Assembly: GCA_002339265.1 (NCBI GenBank)
Contig: DDKG01000240.1
Location: 1-5,236 of the forward strand
Source of the DNA: Massilia sp. UBA2604
GTDB lineage: Bacteria > Pseudomonadota > Gammaproteobacteria > Burkholderiales > Burkholderiaceae_D
Reading direction: 5' to 3'
Length of the DNA: 5,236 nt
Shown here: positions 1-5,236 of the stretch, in pieces
Position numbering within the stretch: the first letter of the stretch is position 1
How the letters are laid out: every line of letters begins with the position of its first letter
Program-made: the position numbers and the translations under genes
Notes under the pieces: model-generated
What the model was told of the DNA's origin: nothing
The model's input: only the letters and a program-made list of their open reading frames with translations
Databases searched by the model: none

Positions 1-1
1 C

Positions 2-2968
2 ATCCCGGCATTCGCGCAGGAACAGGCGAGCGCGCCGGCCGAGACCGCGACCAGCGCCCCGAACCAGGCAACGGACGCCGCCAGCAACCCGACCGGCTCG
101 ATTACCGGCCCGGCGCAACCGGGCGCCCAGACCGTGGTCGTGACCGGCATTCGCGCCAGTCTCGAATCGTCGCTGAACCTCAAGCGCAATGCGCAGGGTT
201 TTGTTGACGGCATCGTCGCCGAAGACATCGGCAAATTCCCCGACACGAACCTGGCCGAATCGCTGCAGCGTATCTCGGGCGTGTCGATCGACCGCGAAAT
301 CGGCGAAGGCTCGAAGATCACCGTGCGCGGCGTGGGTCCCGACTTCAACCTGGTGCTGCTCAACGGCCGCCAGATGCCGGTCTCGAACCTGGGCGACCGC
401 AACGGCCGCGCCTTCGACTTCGCCAACATTGCCTCGGAAGCGATCTCGCAGCTGCAGGTCTACAAATCGAGCCGCGCCGAGACCCCGACCGGCGGCGTCG
501 GCGCCACCATCAACGTGATCACCGCGCGTCCGCTGTCGCGTCCCGGCATGCAGGCCAGCATCGGCATCAAGGGCGTGCACGACACCTCGGCCACCAACCT
601 GCCGGACGGCCTCCAGCACGGCAACAAGGTCACGCCTGAAGTGTCGGGCATCTACTCGAACACCTCGGCCGACGGCCGCTTCGGCATCGGCCTGTCGGCC
701 AGCTACCAGGAGCGCAACCTGGGCTACAACCGCGCCTCGGTGCCGAATGGCTGGAAGGGCCCGTTCCGCGGTGACGAGAACACCTGGGGCACGATCCCGC
801 AGCCGGGCACCCCTGGTTCGGAGCTGATCACCAACCGCCCGGGCCCGAGCGACCAGTACCAGGTGCCGCAAAACCTGAACTACAACCTGTCCGGCGTGCA
901 GCGCGAGCGCACCAACGGCCAGGTGGTGTTCCAGTTCGCGCCGAACAAGTCGATCACCTCAACCCTCGACTACACCTACTCGGAAAACAAGATTCACACC
1001 CGCCGCAACGACATGTCGGCATGGTTCAACTTCGGCCCGTCGTCGAGCAGCTGGACCGACGGCCCGATCGCTTCGCCGCTGGTGTATACCGAGTTGATCC
1101 CGGCCGGTAACAGCGACATCGCCATGGGCGCCTCGGACTTTGCGACCAAGAGCGAGAACAAGTCGCTGGGCTTCAACACCGTCTGGCGCGTGAACCCCGA
1201 CCTGCGCCTGGAACTCGATGCCCACAGCTCGTCGGCCGAATCGACCCCGAACAGCCCATGGGGTTCGAGCAACGTGATCGGCACCGCGAGCTTCAGCCGC
1301 GGCAACACCACCGCCGACTTCTCGCAGGACTTCCCGGTCCTGACCATCGAAGGCGCCGACTTCCTGCGCTCGCCGCAGCAGGTCACCGGCTCGGTGTTCG
1401 AGAACGGCTACATGAAGACCGAAGTCGACCAGATCCAGACCCACGGCAGCTGGAAGGTGATGGAAGCCTCCGAATTCAAGTTCGGCGTCGGCGCCACCAA
1501 CGTCAAGTACCGCTCGGCGTTCTCGGTGCAGCAGCGCGACACCTGGGGCGGCGCGACCCAGGCCTCGGACTACCCGGCCAGCCTGTTCACGCCGGATAGC
1601 CTCTCCAAGTACTTCGACCAGATCGACGGCAGCGGCAATCCGAACCTGTTCAACCGCTTCCACACCTTCAACTTCGGCCAGATCCGCGACATCGTGGCGC
1701 AAGCCTCGGGCCTGCCGCACCTGTACCTGCCGAAGACCACCTACGACACCGACCGTCGTACCGAAGAAAAGTCGAAGAGCCTGTACCTGCAATTCAACAC
1801 CGAATGGGATACCCGCTACCCGATCAACACCTCGGTCGGCGTGCGCTACGAGAAGACCGACGTCAGCTCGACCGCGCTGGTGCCGACCCCGATCGCGATC
1901 AGCTGGGTCTCGCAGAACGAGCTGCCGGTGGTCTTCGGCGACTCGGGCTTCACCACGCTGAAGGGCAAGTACAACCACGTGCTGCCGACGTTTGACGCCG
2001 ACATCGCCTTCCGTCCGGACATCAAGGGCCGCTTCAGCTACGGCGAAACCATCGGCCGTCCGCGCTACGACCAGATCGCCGGCGGCCAGGTGCTCGACAC
2101 CCTGGCGCGCGTCGAAGGCGGCACCGGTTCGCAGGGCAACCCGGCGCTGGAGCCGGTCAAGTCGAAGAACATCGACCTGGCCCTCGAGTGGTACTACGCC
2201 CGCCAGAGCTTCTTCTCGGTCAACCACTTCCGCAAGCACCTGGACAACTACGCAGGCCAGTCGCAGATCATCGCCCAGCCGTTCGGGGTGCGCACCCCGG
2301 TCGGCGGCGCCTACTGGAACGCGGCGCTGGCCAACGGCTGCACGACCGCGGACACCACCTGCATCCGCAACTATATCTTCCGCAACTTCAACGGCCAGCC
2401 GGGCGTGGTCGCGGGTCCGGACAACGCCTCGGGCGACGCCACCGGCGTCATCACGGCCATCGGCACCGATCCGATCGCGGACTTCCGCATCACCTCGTAC
2501 TCGAACCAGCAGAAGGCGCGCATCCGTGGCCTGGAATTCAATCTCCAGCACATGTTCGGCAACAGCGGCTTCGGCATCCAGGCCAACTACACCTACGTGA
2601 ACTCGGGCCTGAAGTACGACAACGCCAGCAAGGCCGAGCAGTTCGCGCTGGTCGGCCTGGGCGACTCCGCCAACCTGGTGGGTATCTTCGAGAACGACAA
2701 GTGGAATGCGCGCGTGGCCTACAACTGGCGCGACGAGTTCCTGTCGTCGACCTTCGACGGCCAGGGTCCGAACCCGAACTACGTCGAAAAATACGGCCAG
2801 CTGGACATCAGCGTCGGCTATAACGTCAACGACAACCTGAGCCTGTCGTTCGAAGGCATCAACCTGACCGACGAGATCCAGCGTATCCACGGCCGCACCA
2901 AGAACCAGGTGCTGTTCGTGACGCAGTCGGGCCCGCGCTACATGCTGGCCGCACGCTACAAGTTCTGA
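2..2968 (+). CDS. TonB-dependent outer-membrane receptor (Xanthomonas/Caulobacter-type), 5' end outside window
   Basis: Energised outer-membrane transporter: a 22-strand barrel closed by an N-terminal plug, opened by TonB-ExbBD. The reading frame is open from base 2, so the GTG at 134 is an internal valine and not the start; 988 residues are visible. The first residues, IPAFA|QEQ, look like the end of a signal peptide with an AxA cleavage site. A low-complexity Ala/Pro/Thr linker follows, then a TonB-box-like TVVVTG (about 131-148). The plug domain (about 180-530) carries FPDTNLAESLQRISGV and a GEGSKITVRGVGP segment (about 302-340), then LLNGRQMP and INVIT. The rest is barrel, ending in RYMLAARYKF with the terminal Phe typical of outer-membrane barrels. 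There is no room for an N-terminal STN signalling domain, so FecR/sigma-type signalling is unlikely. I see only two cysteines (2339-2341 and 2360-2362), in a probable extracellular loop. The substrate cannot be read from sequence; the neighbouring sugar permease suggests a carbohydrate. Confidence 0.95.
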   Translation: MPAFAQEQASAPAETATSAPNQATDAASNPTGSITGPAQPGAQTVVVTGIRASLESSLNLKRNAQGFVDGIVAEDIGKFPDTNLAESLQRISGVSIDREIGEGSKITVRGVGPDFNLVLLNGRQMPVSNLGDRNGRAFDFANIASEAISQLQVYKSSRAETPTGGVGATINVITARPLSRPGMQASIGIKGVHDTSATNLPDGLQHGNKVTPEVSGIYSNTSADGRFGIGLSASYQERNLGYNRASVPNGWKGPFRGDENTWGTIPQPGTPGSELITNRPGPSDQYQVPQNLNYNLSGVQRERTNGQVVFQFAPNKSITSTLDYTYSENKIHTRRNDMSAWFNFGPSSSSWTDGPIASPLVYTELIPAGNSDIAMGASDFATKSENKSLGFNTVWRVNPDLRLELDAHSSSAESTPNSPWGSSNVIGTASFSRGNTTADFSQDFPVLTIEGADFLRSPQQVTGSVFENGYMKTEVDQIQTHGSWKVMEASEFKFGVGATNVKYRSAFSVQQRDTWGGATQASDYPASLFTPDSLSKYFDQIDGSGNPNLFNRFHTFNFGQIRDIVAQASGLPHLYLPKTTYDTDRRTEEKSKSLYLQFNTEWDTRYPINTSVGVRYEKTDVSSTALVPTPIAISWVSQNELPVVFGDSGFTTLKGKYNHVLPTFDADIAFRPDIKGRFSYGETIGRPRYDQIAGGQVLDTLARVEGGTGSQGNPALEPVKSKNIDLALEWYYARQSFFSVNHFRKHLDNYAGQSQIIAQPFGVRTPVGGAYWNAALANGCTTADTTCIRNYIFRNFNGQPGVVAGPDNASGDATGVITAIGTDPIADFRITSYSNQQKARIRGLEFNLQHMFGNSGFGIQANYTYVNSGLKYDNASKAEQFALVGLGDSANLVGIFENDKWNARVAYNWRDEFLSSTFDGQGPNPNYVEKYGQLDISVGYNVNDNLSLSFEGINLTDEIQRIHGRTKNQVLFVTQSGPRYMLAARYKF

Positions 2969-2976
2969 TTGGGGCT

Positions 2977-3005
2977 TTGCCTGCGCCGCCGTTCGGGAGT
3001 AGACT
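2977..3005 (+). promoter_or_regulatory. weak sigma70-like promoter candidate upstream of the SapC gene
   Basis: A TTGCCT box at 2977-2982 and a TAGACT box at 3000-3005 are separated by 17 bp; each matches four of six consensus bases. It begins nine bases after the receptor stop codon and would place the hairpin at 3024-3053 in the 5' leader of the SapC transcript. Such partial matches arise often by chance, so this is a candidate only. Confidence 0.2.
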
Positions 3006-3023
3006 TTCCGGACAGCGGTAGAG

Positions 3024-3060
3024 ACGGCGGGTCGGCAACAGCCGGCCCGCCGTTGTCGTT
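3024..3060 (+). terminator. strong hairpin between receptor and SapC genes; likely terminator or attenuator
   Basis: ACGGCGGG at 3024-3031 starts a stem that pairs with 3041-3053. It has 13 bp, including one T-G wobble (3032/3045), and closes on an AACA loop at 3037-3040. The following bases TTGTCGTT (3053-3060) are only moderately T-rich, so this is an imperfect intrinsic terminator. Lying 55 bp after the receptor stop and about 40 bp before the next start, it could end most receptor transcripts while letting some polymerase continue into the SapC and cupin genes, or stabilise the 3' end of the receptor mRNA. The stem is seen; its effect on expression is inferred. Confidence 0.6.
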
Positions 3061-3080
3061 ATGATTCCTAAAAAGATAAA

Positions 3081-3086
3081 TGAGAC
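3081..3086 (+). promoter_or_regulatory. ribosome-binding site that favours the ATG at 3092
   Basis: TGAGAC, with a GAGA core at 3082-3085, lies six bases before the ATG at 3092 and is the best Shine-Dalgarno-like sequence here. The in-frame ATG at 3080 overlaps it and has only an A-rich stretch upstream. This favours the shorter protein starting MPNIALLNN over the one starting MRHSMPN. Confidence 0.45.
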
Positions 3087-3091
3087 ACTCC

Positions 3092-3808
3092 ATGCCCAAC
3101 ATCGCCCTGCTGAACAATATCGAGCACAAGGACCTGCGCATCATTTCCGGCCACCGCCCCGGCTTGGGCAGCGAGGTTGCCTGGGTGCCGACCTTCGCCG
3201 GCGAATTCCGCTCGCTGCAGGCGCATTACCCGATCGTCTTCCGCCAGGTCGACGGCGGCGCCTTCGAGGCGATCGCGCTGCTCGGCTTCAAGGAAGACGA
3301 GAACCTGTTCCTCGAGGGCGACCGCTGGGATGCGGCGGTCGTGCCGGCCCTGCACGAGCGCCTGCCGTTCTACATCGGCCGCAACGGCGACGAGCTGATG
3401 ATCCAGGTTGACCTCGACCATCCGCGCGTCAGCCAGACCGAGGGTGAGCCGGTGTTCAAGCCGCATGGCGGCAATACCGATTACCTGGAACAGACGAGCG
3501 CCATGCTCTCGAACATCCACAACGGCATGCAGGCCAACGCCAACTTCCTCGAGGCGCTCCAGCGCCACGAGCTGCTGGACGGCTTCGTGCTCGACATGGA
3601 GTTCGACAACGGCGACCAGAACCGCATGGGCGGCTTCTACACAATCCACGAAGAACGCCTGGCTGCGCTCGACGGCGCCGCCATCGCCGAACTGCACGCG
3701 GCCGGCCACCTGGCGCCGATCTACTTCGCGCTGGCCTCGCTGTCGAAGTTCCGCGACCTGATCGACCGCAAGAACCGCAGGAACGCACGCGATGGCGCCA
3801 GCCGCTAA
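3092..3808 (+). CDS. SapC family protein
   Basis: Predicted soluble protein of 238 residues (242 if the ATG at 3080 is used), close to the roughly 250 residues usual for the SapC family (Pfam PF07277). I see no signal peptide or membrane segment. Family-like landmarks from the 3092 start are AGEFRSLQAHYPIVFRQ (about 36-52), W79 followed by LPFYIG (91-96), GFYTIHEERL (181-190) and a helical C-terminus with LAPIYFALASLSKFRDLI. The name comes from a Campylobacter fetus S-layer gene; in proteobacteria with many TonB receptors, these genes sit beside a receptor and a cupin-like gene, and their biochemical role is not established. An S-layer role here would be an over-reading of the name. It is 123 bp downstream of the receptor behind a hairpin and overlaps the next gene by 17 bp, so the latter two are probably cotranslated. 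The family call is firm; the function is unknown. Confidence 0.88.
   Translation: MPNIALLNNIEHKDLRIISGHRPGLGSEVAWVPTFAGEFRSLQAHYPIVFRQVDGGAFEAIALLGFKEDENLFLEGDRWDAAVVPALHERLPFYIGRNGDELMIQVDLDHPRVSQTEGEPVFKPHGGNTDYLEQTSAMLSNIHNGMQANANFLEALQRHELLDGFVLDMEFDNGDQNRMGGFYTIHEERLAALDGAAIAELHAAGHLAPIYFALASLSKFRDLIDRKNRRNARDGASR
3779..3782 (+). promoter_or_regulatory. ribosome-binding site of the cupin-like gene, inside the SapC gene
   Basis: AGGA lies nine bases before the ATG at 3792, within the last codons of the SapC gene. It supports 3792 as the start and implies that ribosomes translating SapC pass over this site, as in coupled translation. Confidence 0.5.
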
Positions 3809-4805
3809 GCCGATCCGCGAGATTGCCGGGCTGCGGCGCGCCGACCTGGGCCCCGAGATCCTCGCCTCCACCGAGCCGCTGCTGCTGCGCGGTCTGGTGG
3901 CCGACTGGCCGATGGTGCAGGCCGCGCGCAGCTCACCGCAAGCAGCGATCGATTACCTGCGCCGCTGGTATGTCGATGCGACCGTCAACGCCATGCTCGG
4001 CGCGCCCGAGATCGACGGTCGCTTCTTCTACAACGAGGCGATGGACGGTTTCAATTTTCAACCGATGCGGGTGCGGCTCGACGCCGTGCTGGGTGAGCTG
4101 GAAAAACATCTGTCCAACCCTGCGCCGCCGGCGATCTACGTCGGCTCCACCACGATCGACGGCGCGCTACCGGGTTTCAGGAACGAGAACGACGTCGACC
4201 TGGGCCATCGCGACCCGCTGGCCAGCATCTGGATCGGCAACCGCACGCGCATCTCGGCCCACTACGATTTACCCGACAACCTGGCCTGCATCGGCGCCGG
4301 GCGCCGCCGTTTTACCCTGTTCCCGCCGGGCCAGCAGCACAATCTCTATGTCGGACCGATCGACCTGACCCCGGCCGGCCAGCCCATCAGCCTGGTGGAT
4401 TTCAATCAACCGGATTTCGACCGTTTCCCCCGCTTTGCCGAAGCCCTGGAGCACGCCCAGATCGCCGAGATGGAACCGGGCGACGCGATTTTCGTGCCCA
4501 GCATGTGGTGGCACCACGTCGAGGCGCTGGATGGCTTCAATGTGCTGGTGAATTACTGGTGGCGTCAGTCGCCCGACTGGATGGACACACCCAACAACGC
4601 CCTGATGCACGCGCTGATGACGGTGCGCGACCTGCCGCCGGCGCAGCGCGCGGCCTGGGCCGAGCTGTTCCGCCACTATGTGTTCGAAGCCGACGCCGAG
4701 ACCGCGGCCCATATCCCGCCAGCTGCGCGCGGGCTGCTGGCACCGTTCGACGACCACGCCTCGCGCATGGTGCGCGCGCAGCTGCTCAAGCGCCTGAACC
4801 GCTAA
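3792..4805 (+). CDS. cupin-like (JmjC/Cupin_8) protein, probable Fe(II)/2-oxoglutarate oxygenase
   Basis: A 337-residue cytoplasmic protein of the Cupin_8/JmjC-like family (PF13621), related to the asparaginyl hydroxylase FIH. The N-terminus has the typical EPLLLRGLVADWP (about 28-40), then GRFFYNEAMDGFNF. The iron triad is intact: H157 and D159 in AHYDLPDN, and distal H241 in PSMWWHHVEAL. By hand alignment to human FIH these match H199, D201 and H279. N163, N254 and W256 match FIH N205, N294 and W296, and SLVDFNQPDFDRFPRF closely resembles the FIH segment in the same place. The FIH lysine that binds 2-oxoglutarate (K214) is Arg172 here, and T196 is Ile154. Iron binding is therefore well supported, while 2-oxoglutarate use and any hydroxylation substrate are inferred. 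A TTA leucine codon (4269-4271), unusual in this GC-rich gene, sits just after the HxD motif. Companion genes of this type often flank TonB receptors; a target among the neighbouring proteins is possible but unproven. Confidence 0.9.
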   Translation: MAPAAKPIREIAGLRRADLGPEILASTEPLLLRGLVADWPMVQAARSSPQAAIDYLRRWYVDATVNAMLGAPEIDGRFFYNEAMDGFNFQPMRVRLDAVLGELEKHLSNPAPPAIYVGSTTIDGALPGFRNENDVDLGHRDPLASIWIGNRTRISAHYDLPDNLACIGAGRRRFTLFPPGQQHNLYVGPIDLTPAGQPISLVDFNQPDFDRFPRFAEALEHAQIAEMEPGDAIFVPSMWWHHVEALDGFNVLVNYWWRQSPDWMDTPNNALMHALMTVRDLPPAQRAAWAELFRHYVFEADAETAAHIPPAARGLLAPFDDHASRMVRAQLLKRLNR

Positions 4806-4834
4806 CCTCAATCACAACGCAGTTCCCGCTCCCC

Positions 4835-4953
4835 AAAAACGTCGTCCCCGGCCTCGTCGGCCACCTCGGCGGGGACCCAAGCTTGCATGCATCACGATGA
4901 AATGTGCAGAACTTGGGTCCCCGCCAAGGTGGCCGACGAGGCCGGGGACGACG
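4835..4953 (-). terminator. intrinsic-terminator-like end of the MFS gene formed by the inverted repeat
   Basis: Read on the minus strand, the permease stop is followed after 22 bases by the long stem (4953 down to 4840), and immediately after the stem by five T residues (complement of the A run at 4835-4839). This is an intrinsic-terminator layout, though the stem and the 30-base loop are far longer than usual. On the plus strand no T run follows the stem, so termination of the cupin gene transcript here would need Rho or be weak. Confidence 0.55.
4840..4953. repeat. near-perfect inverted repeat, two REP-like units head to head (BIME-like)
   Basis: The left arm 4840-4881 and right arm 4912-4953 are reverse complements over 42 bp with one mismatch (C4867 against A4926), around a 30-base spacer (4882-4911). 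Each arm contains its own shorter palindrome, GTCCCCG...CGGGGAC (4844-4850 with 4870-4876 on the left, mirrored on the right), plus paired GGCC boxes. Short GC palindromes in inverted pairs between convergent genes are the layout of REP/BIME elements, which RAYT transposases are thought to spread. No target-site duplication is visible and no transposase lies in the window. Whether the unit recurs in the genome cannot be seen here; a plain long terminator stem is the alternative. Confidence 0.75.
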
Positions 4954-4975
4954 GTCTTCAGGCTAACTTTACGGC

Positions 4976-5236
4976 TTACTCGGCCGCGACTTTCTGCTTG
5001 TGCAGATTGGCGTATTTCACACCGTAGTACATGATGAACAGGTAGCAGGCCGCCGGCACCAGGAACGAGATCTGCAGGCCGATGGTGTCCGCCAGGATGC
5101 CCTGCACGAACGGCACCACGGCGCCGCCGACGATGGCCATGCACAGGATGCCCGAGCCCTGGCCGGTGAACTTGCCGAGGCCGTGCAGCGCCATGCTGAA
5201 GATAGTCGGGAACATGATCGAGTTGCACAGGCCCAC
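4976..5236 (-). CDS. MFS sugar transporter, FucP/GluP (fucose or glucose/galactose) family, C-terminal part
   Basis: The last 86 codons of an inner-membrane proton-sugar symporter; the gene enters from the right edge and its start is outside the window. Visible are the TM10 region with [16 protein letters not shown], hallmark of the FucP/GluP branch of the major facilitator superfamily, then TM11 (about [20 protein letters not shown]), an ADTIG cytoplasmic turn, TM12 (about [18 protein letters not shown]) and a short basic tail ending KQKVAAE. The family usually has about 400-440 residues, so roughly one fifth is seen. The substrate (fucose, glucose, galactose, N-acetylglucosamine or another) cannot be decided from this end. 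It converges on the receptor operon and would complete a two-membrane sugar uptake route. Confidence 0.9.
   Translation of the reverse strand: MGLCNSIMFPTIFSMALHGLGKFTGQGSGILCMAIVGGAVVPFVQGILADTIGLQISFLVPAACYLFIMYYGVKYANLHKQKVAAE

Noticed and set aside
134..136. GTG at 134 as the start of the receptor
   Set aside because: The frame is open back to base 2 and upstream codons encode a signal-peptide end (AFA|QE) and linker. Starting at 134 would remove the export signal and cut into the TonB box.
959..2890. A very long open frame on the minus strand opposite the receptor gene
   Set aside because: Its translation is a Val/Arg/Ala/Asp-rich composition expected from antisense of a gene with strong third-position G/C bias. 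It has no recognisable domain, and the plus-strand frame is an unmistakable TonB receptor.
3068..3871. Minus-strand open frame covering the SapC gene
   Set aside because: Same antisense codon-bias artefact; the plus-strand product matches the SapC family and the minus product shows no family features.
4878..4890. AAGCTTGCATGC at 4879-4890 resembles a common cloning-vector polylinker (HindIII-SphI)
   Set aside because: The match ends after about 14 bases, its first part belongs to the repeat arm (CCAAG is mirrored on the right arm), and natural sequence continues without vector. Chance is the simpler reading.
4505..4900. Open frames overlapping the cupin gene and running into the repeat on either strand
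   Set aside because: They are out-of-frame shadows rich in Arg/Ala/Gly that cross the non-coding repeat, with no domain or convincing ribosome site.
4840..4953. Inverted repeat as terminal repeats of an insertion sequence or as a CRISPR remnant
   Set aside because: Only 30 bases lie between the arms, no transposase or target duplication is visible, and there is no array of direct repeats with spacers.

Overview
This is a GC-rich bacterial window with strong C/G preference at third codon positions. It carries a Gram-negative outer-membrane nutrient-uptake locus. The receptor type (the TonB-dependent receptor class expanded in Xanthomonas and Caulobacter), its SapC-family and JmjC/cupin partners, a FucP/GluP-type sugar permease and a REP-like GTCCCCG/CGGGGAC palindrome together suggest a proteobacterium. 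My best guess is a betaproteobacterium of the Massilia/Duganella (Oxalobacteraceae) kind; Xanthomonadaceae, Caulobacterales or Sphingomonadales are not excluded. The taxonomic call is inference.

Layout. (1) Positions 2-2968, + strand: a TonB-dependent receptor that lacks only its first residues, since the window opens near the end of the signal peptide. (2) Positions 2969-3091: an intergenic stretch with a strong 13-bp hairpin and a weak promoter candidate. (3) Positions 3092-3808, +: a SapC-family protein. (4) Positions 3792-4805, +: a cupin-like/JmjC protein with an intact HxD...H iron-binding triad, overlapping the SapC gene by 17 bp. (5) Positions 4806-4975: a convergent intergenic region dominated by a near-perfect inverted repeat with 42-bp arms (4840-4953). 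(6) Positions 4976-5236, - strand: the C-terminal end of an MFS sugar transporter that runs out of the window.

How it may work together: the receptor would import a ligand, probably a carbohydrate given the neighbouring permease, across the outer membrane using TonB energy. The permease would then take the sugar or its breakdown product across the inner membrane. SapC-family and cupin-like genes are recurrent companions of this receptor class, often with a flavin-dependent tryptophan-halogenase-like gene, but their role is not established. No halogenase-like gene is present here. The least explained parts are the SapC/JmjC pair and the long inverted repeat, which looks like two inverted REP units that also serve as the terminator of the permease gene.
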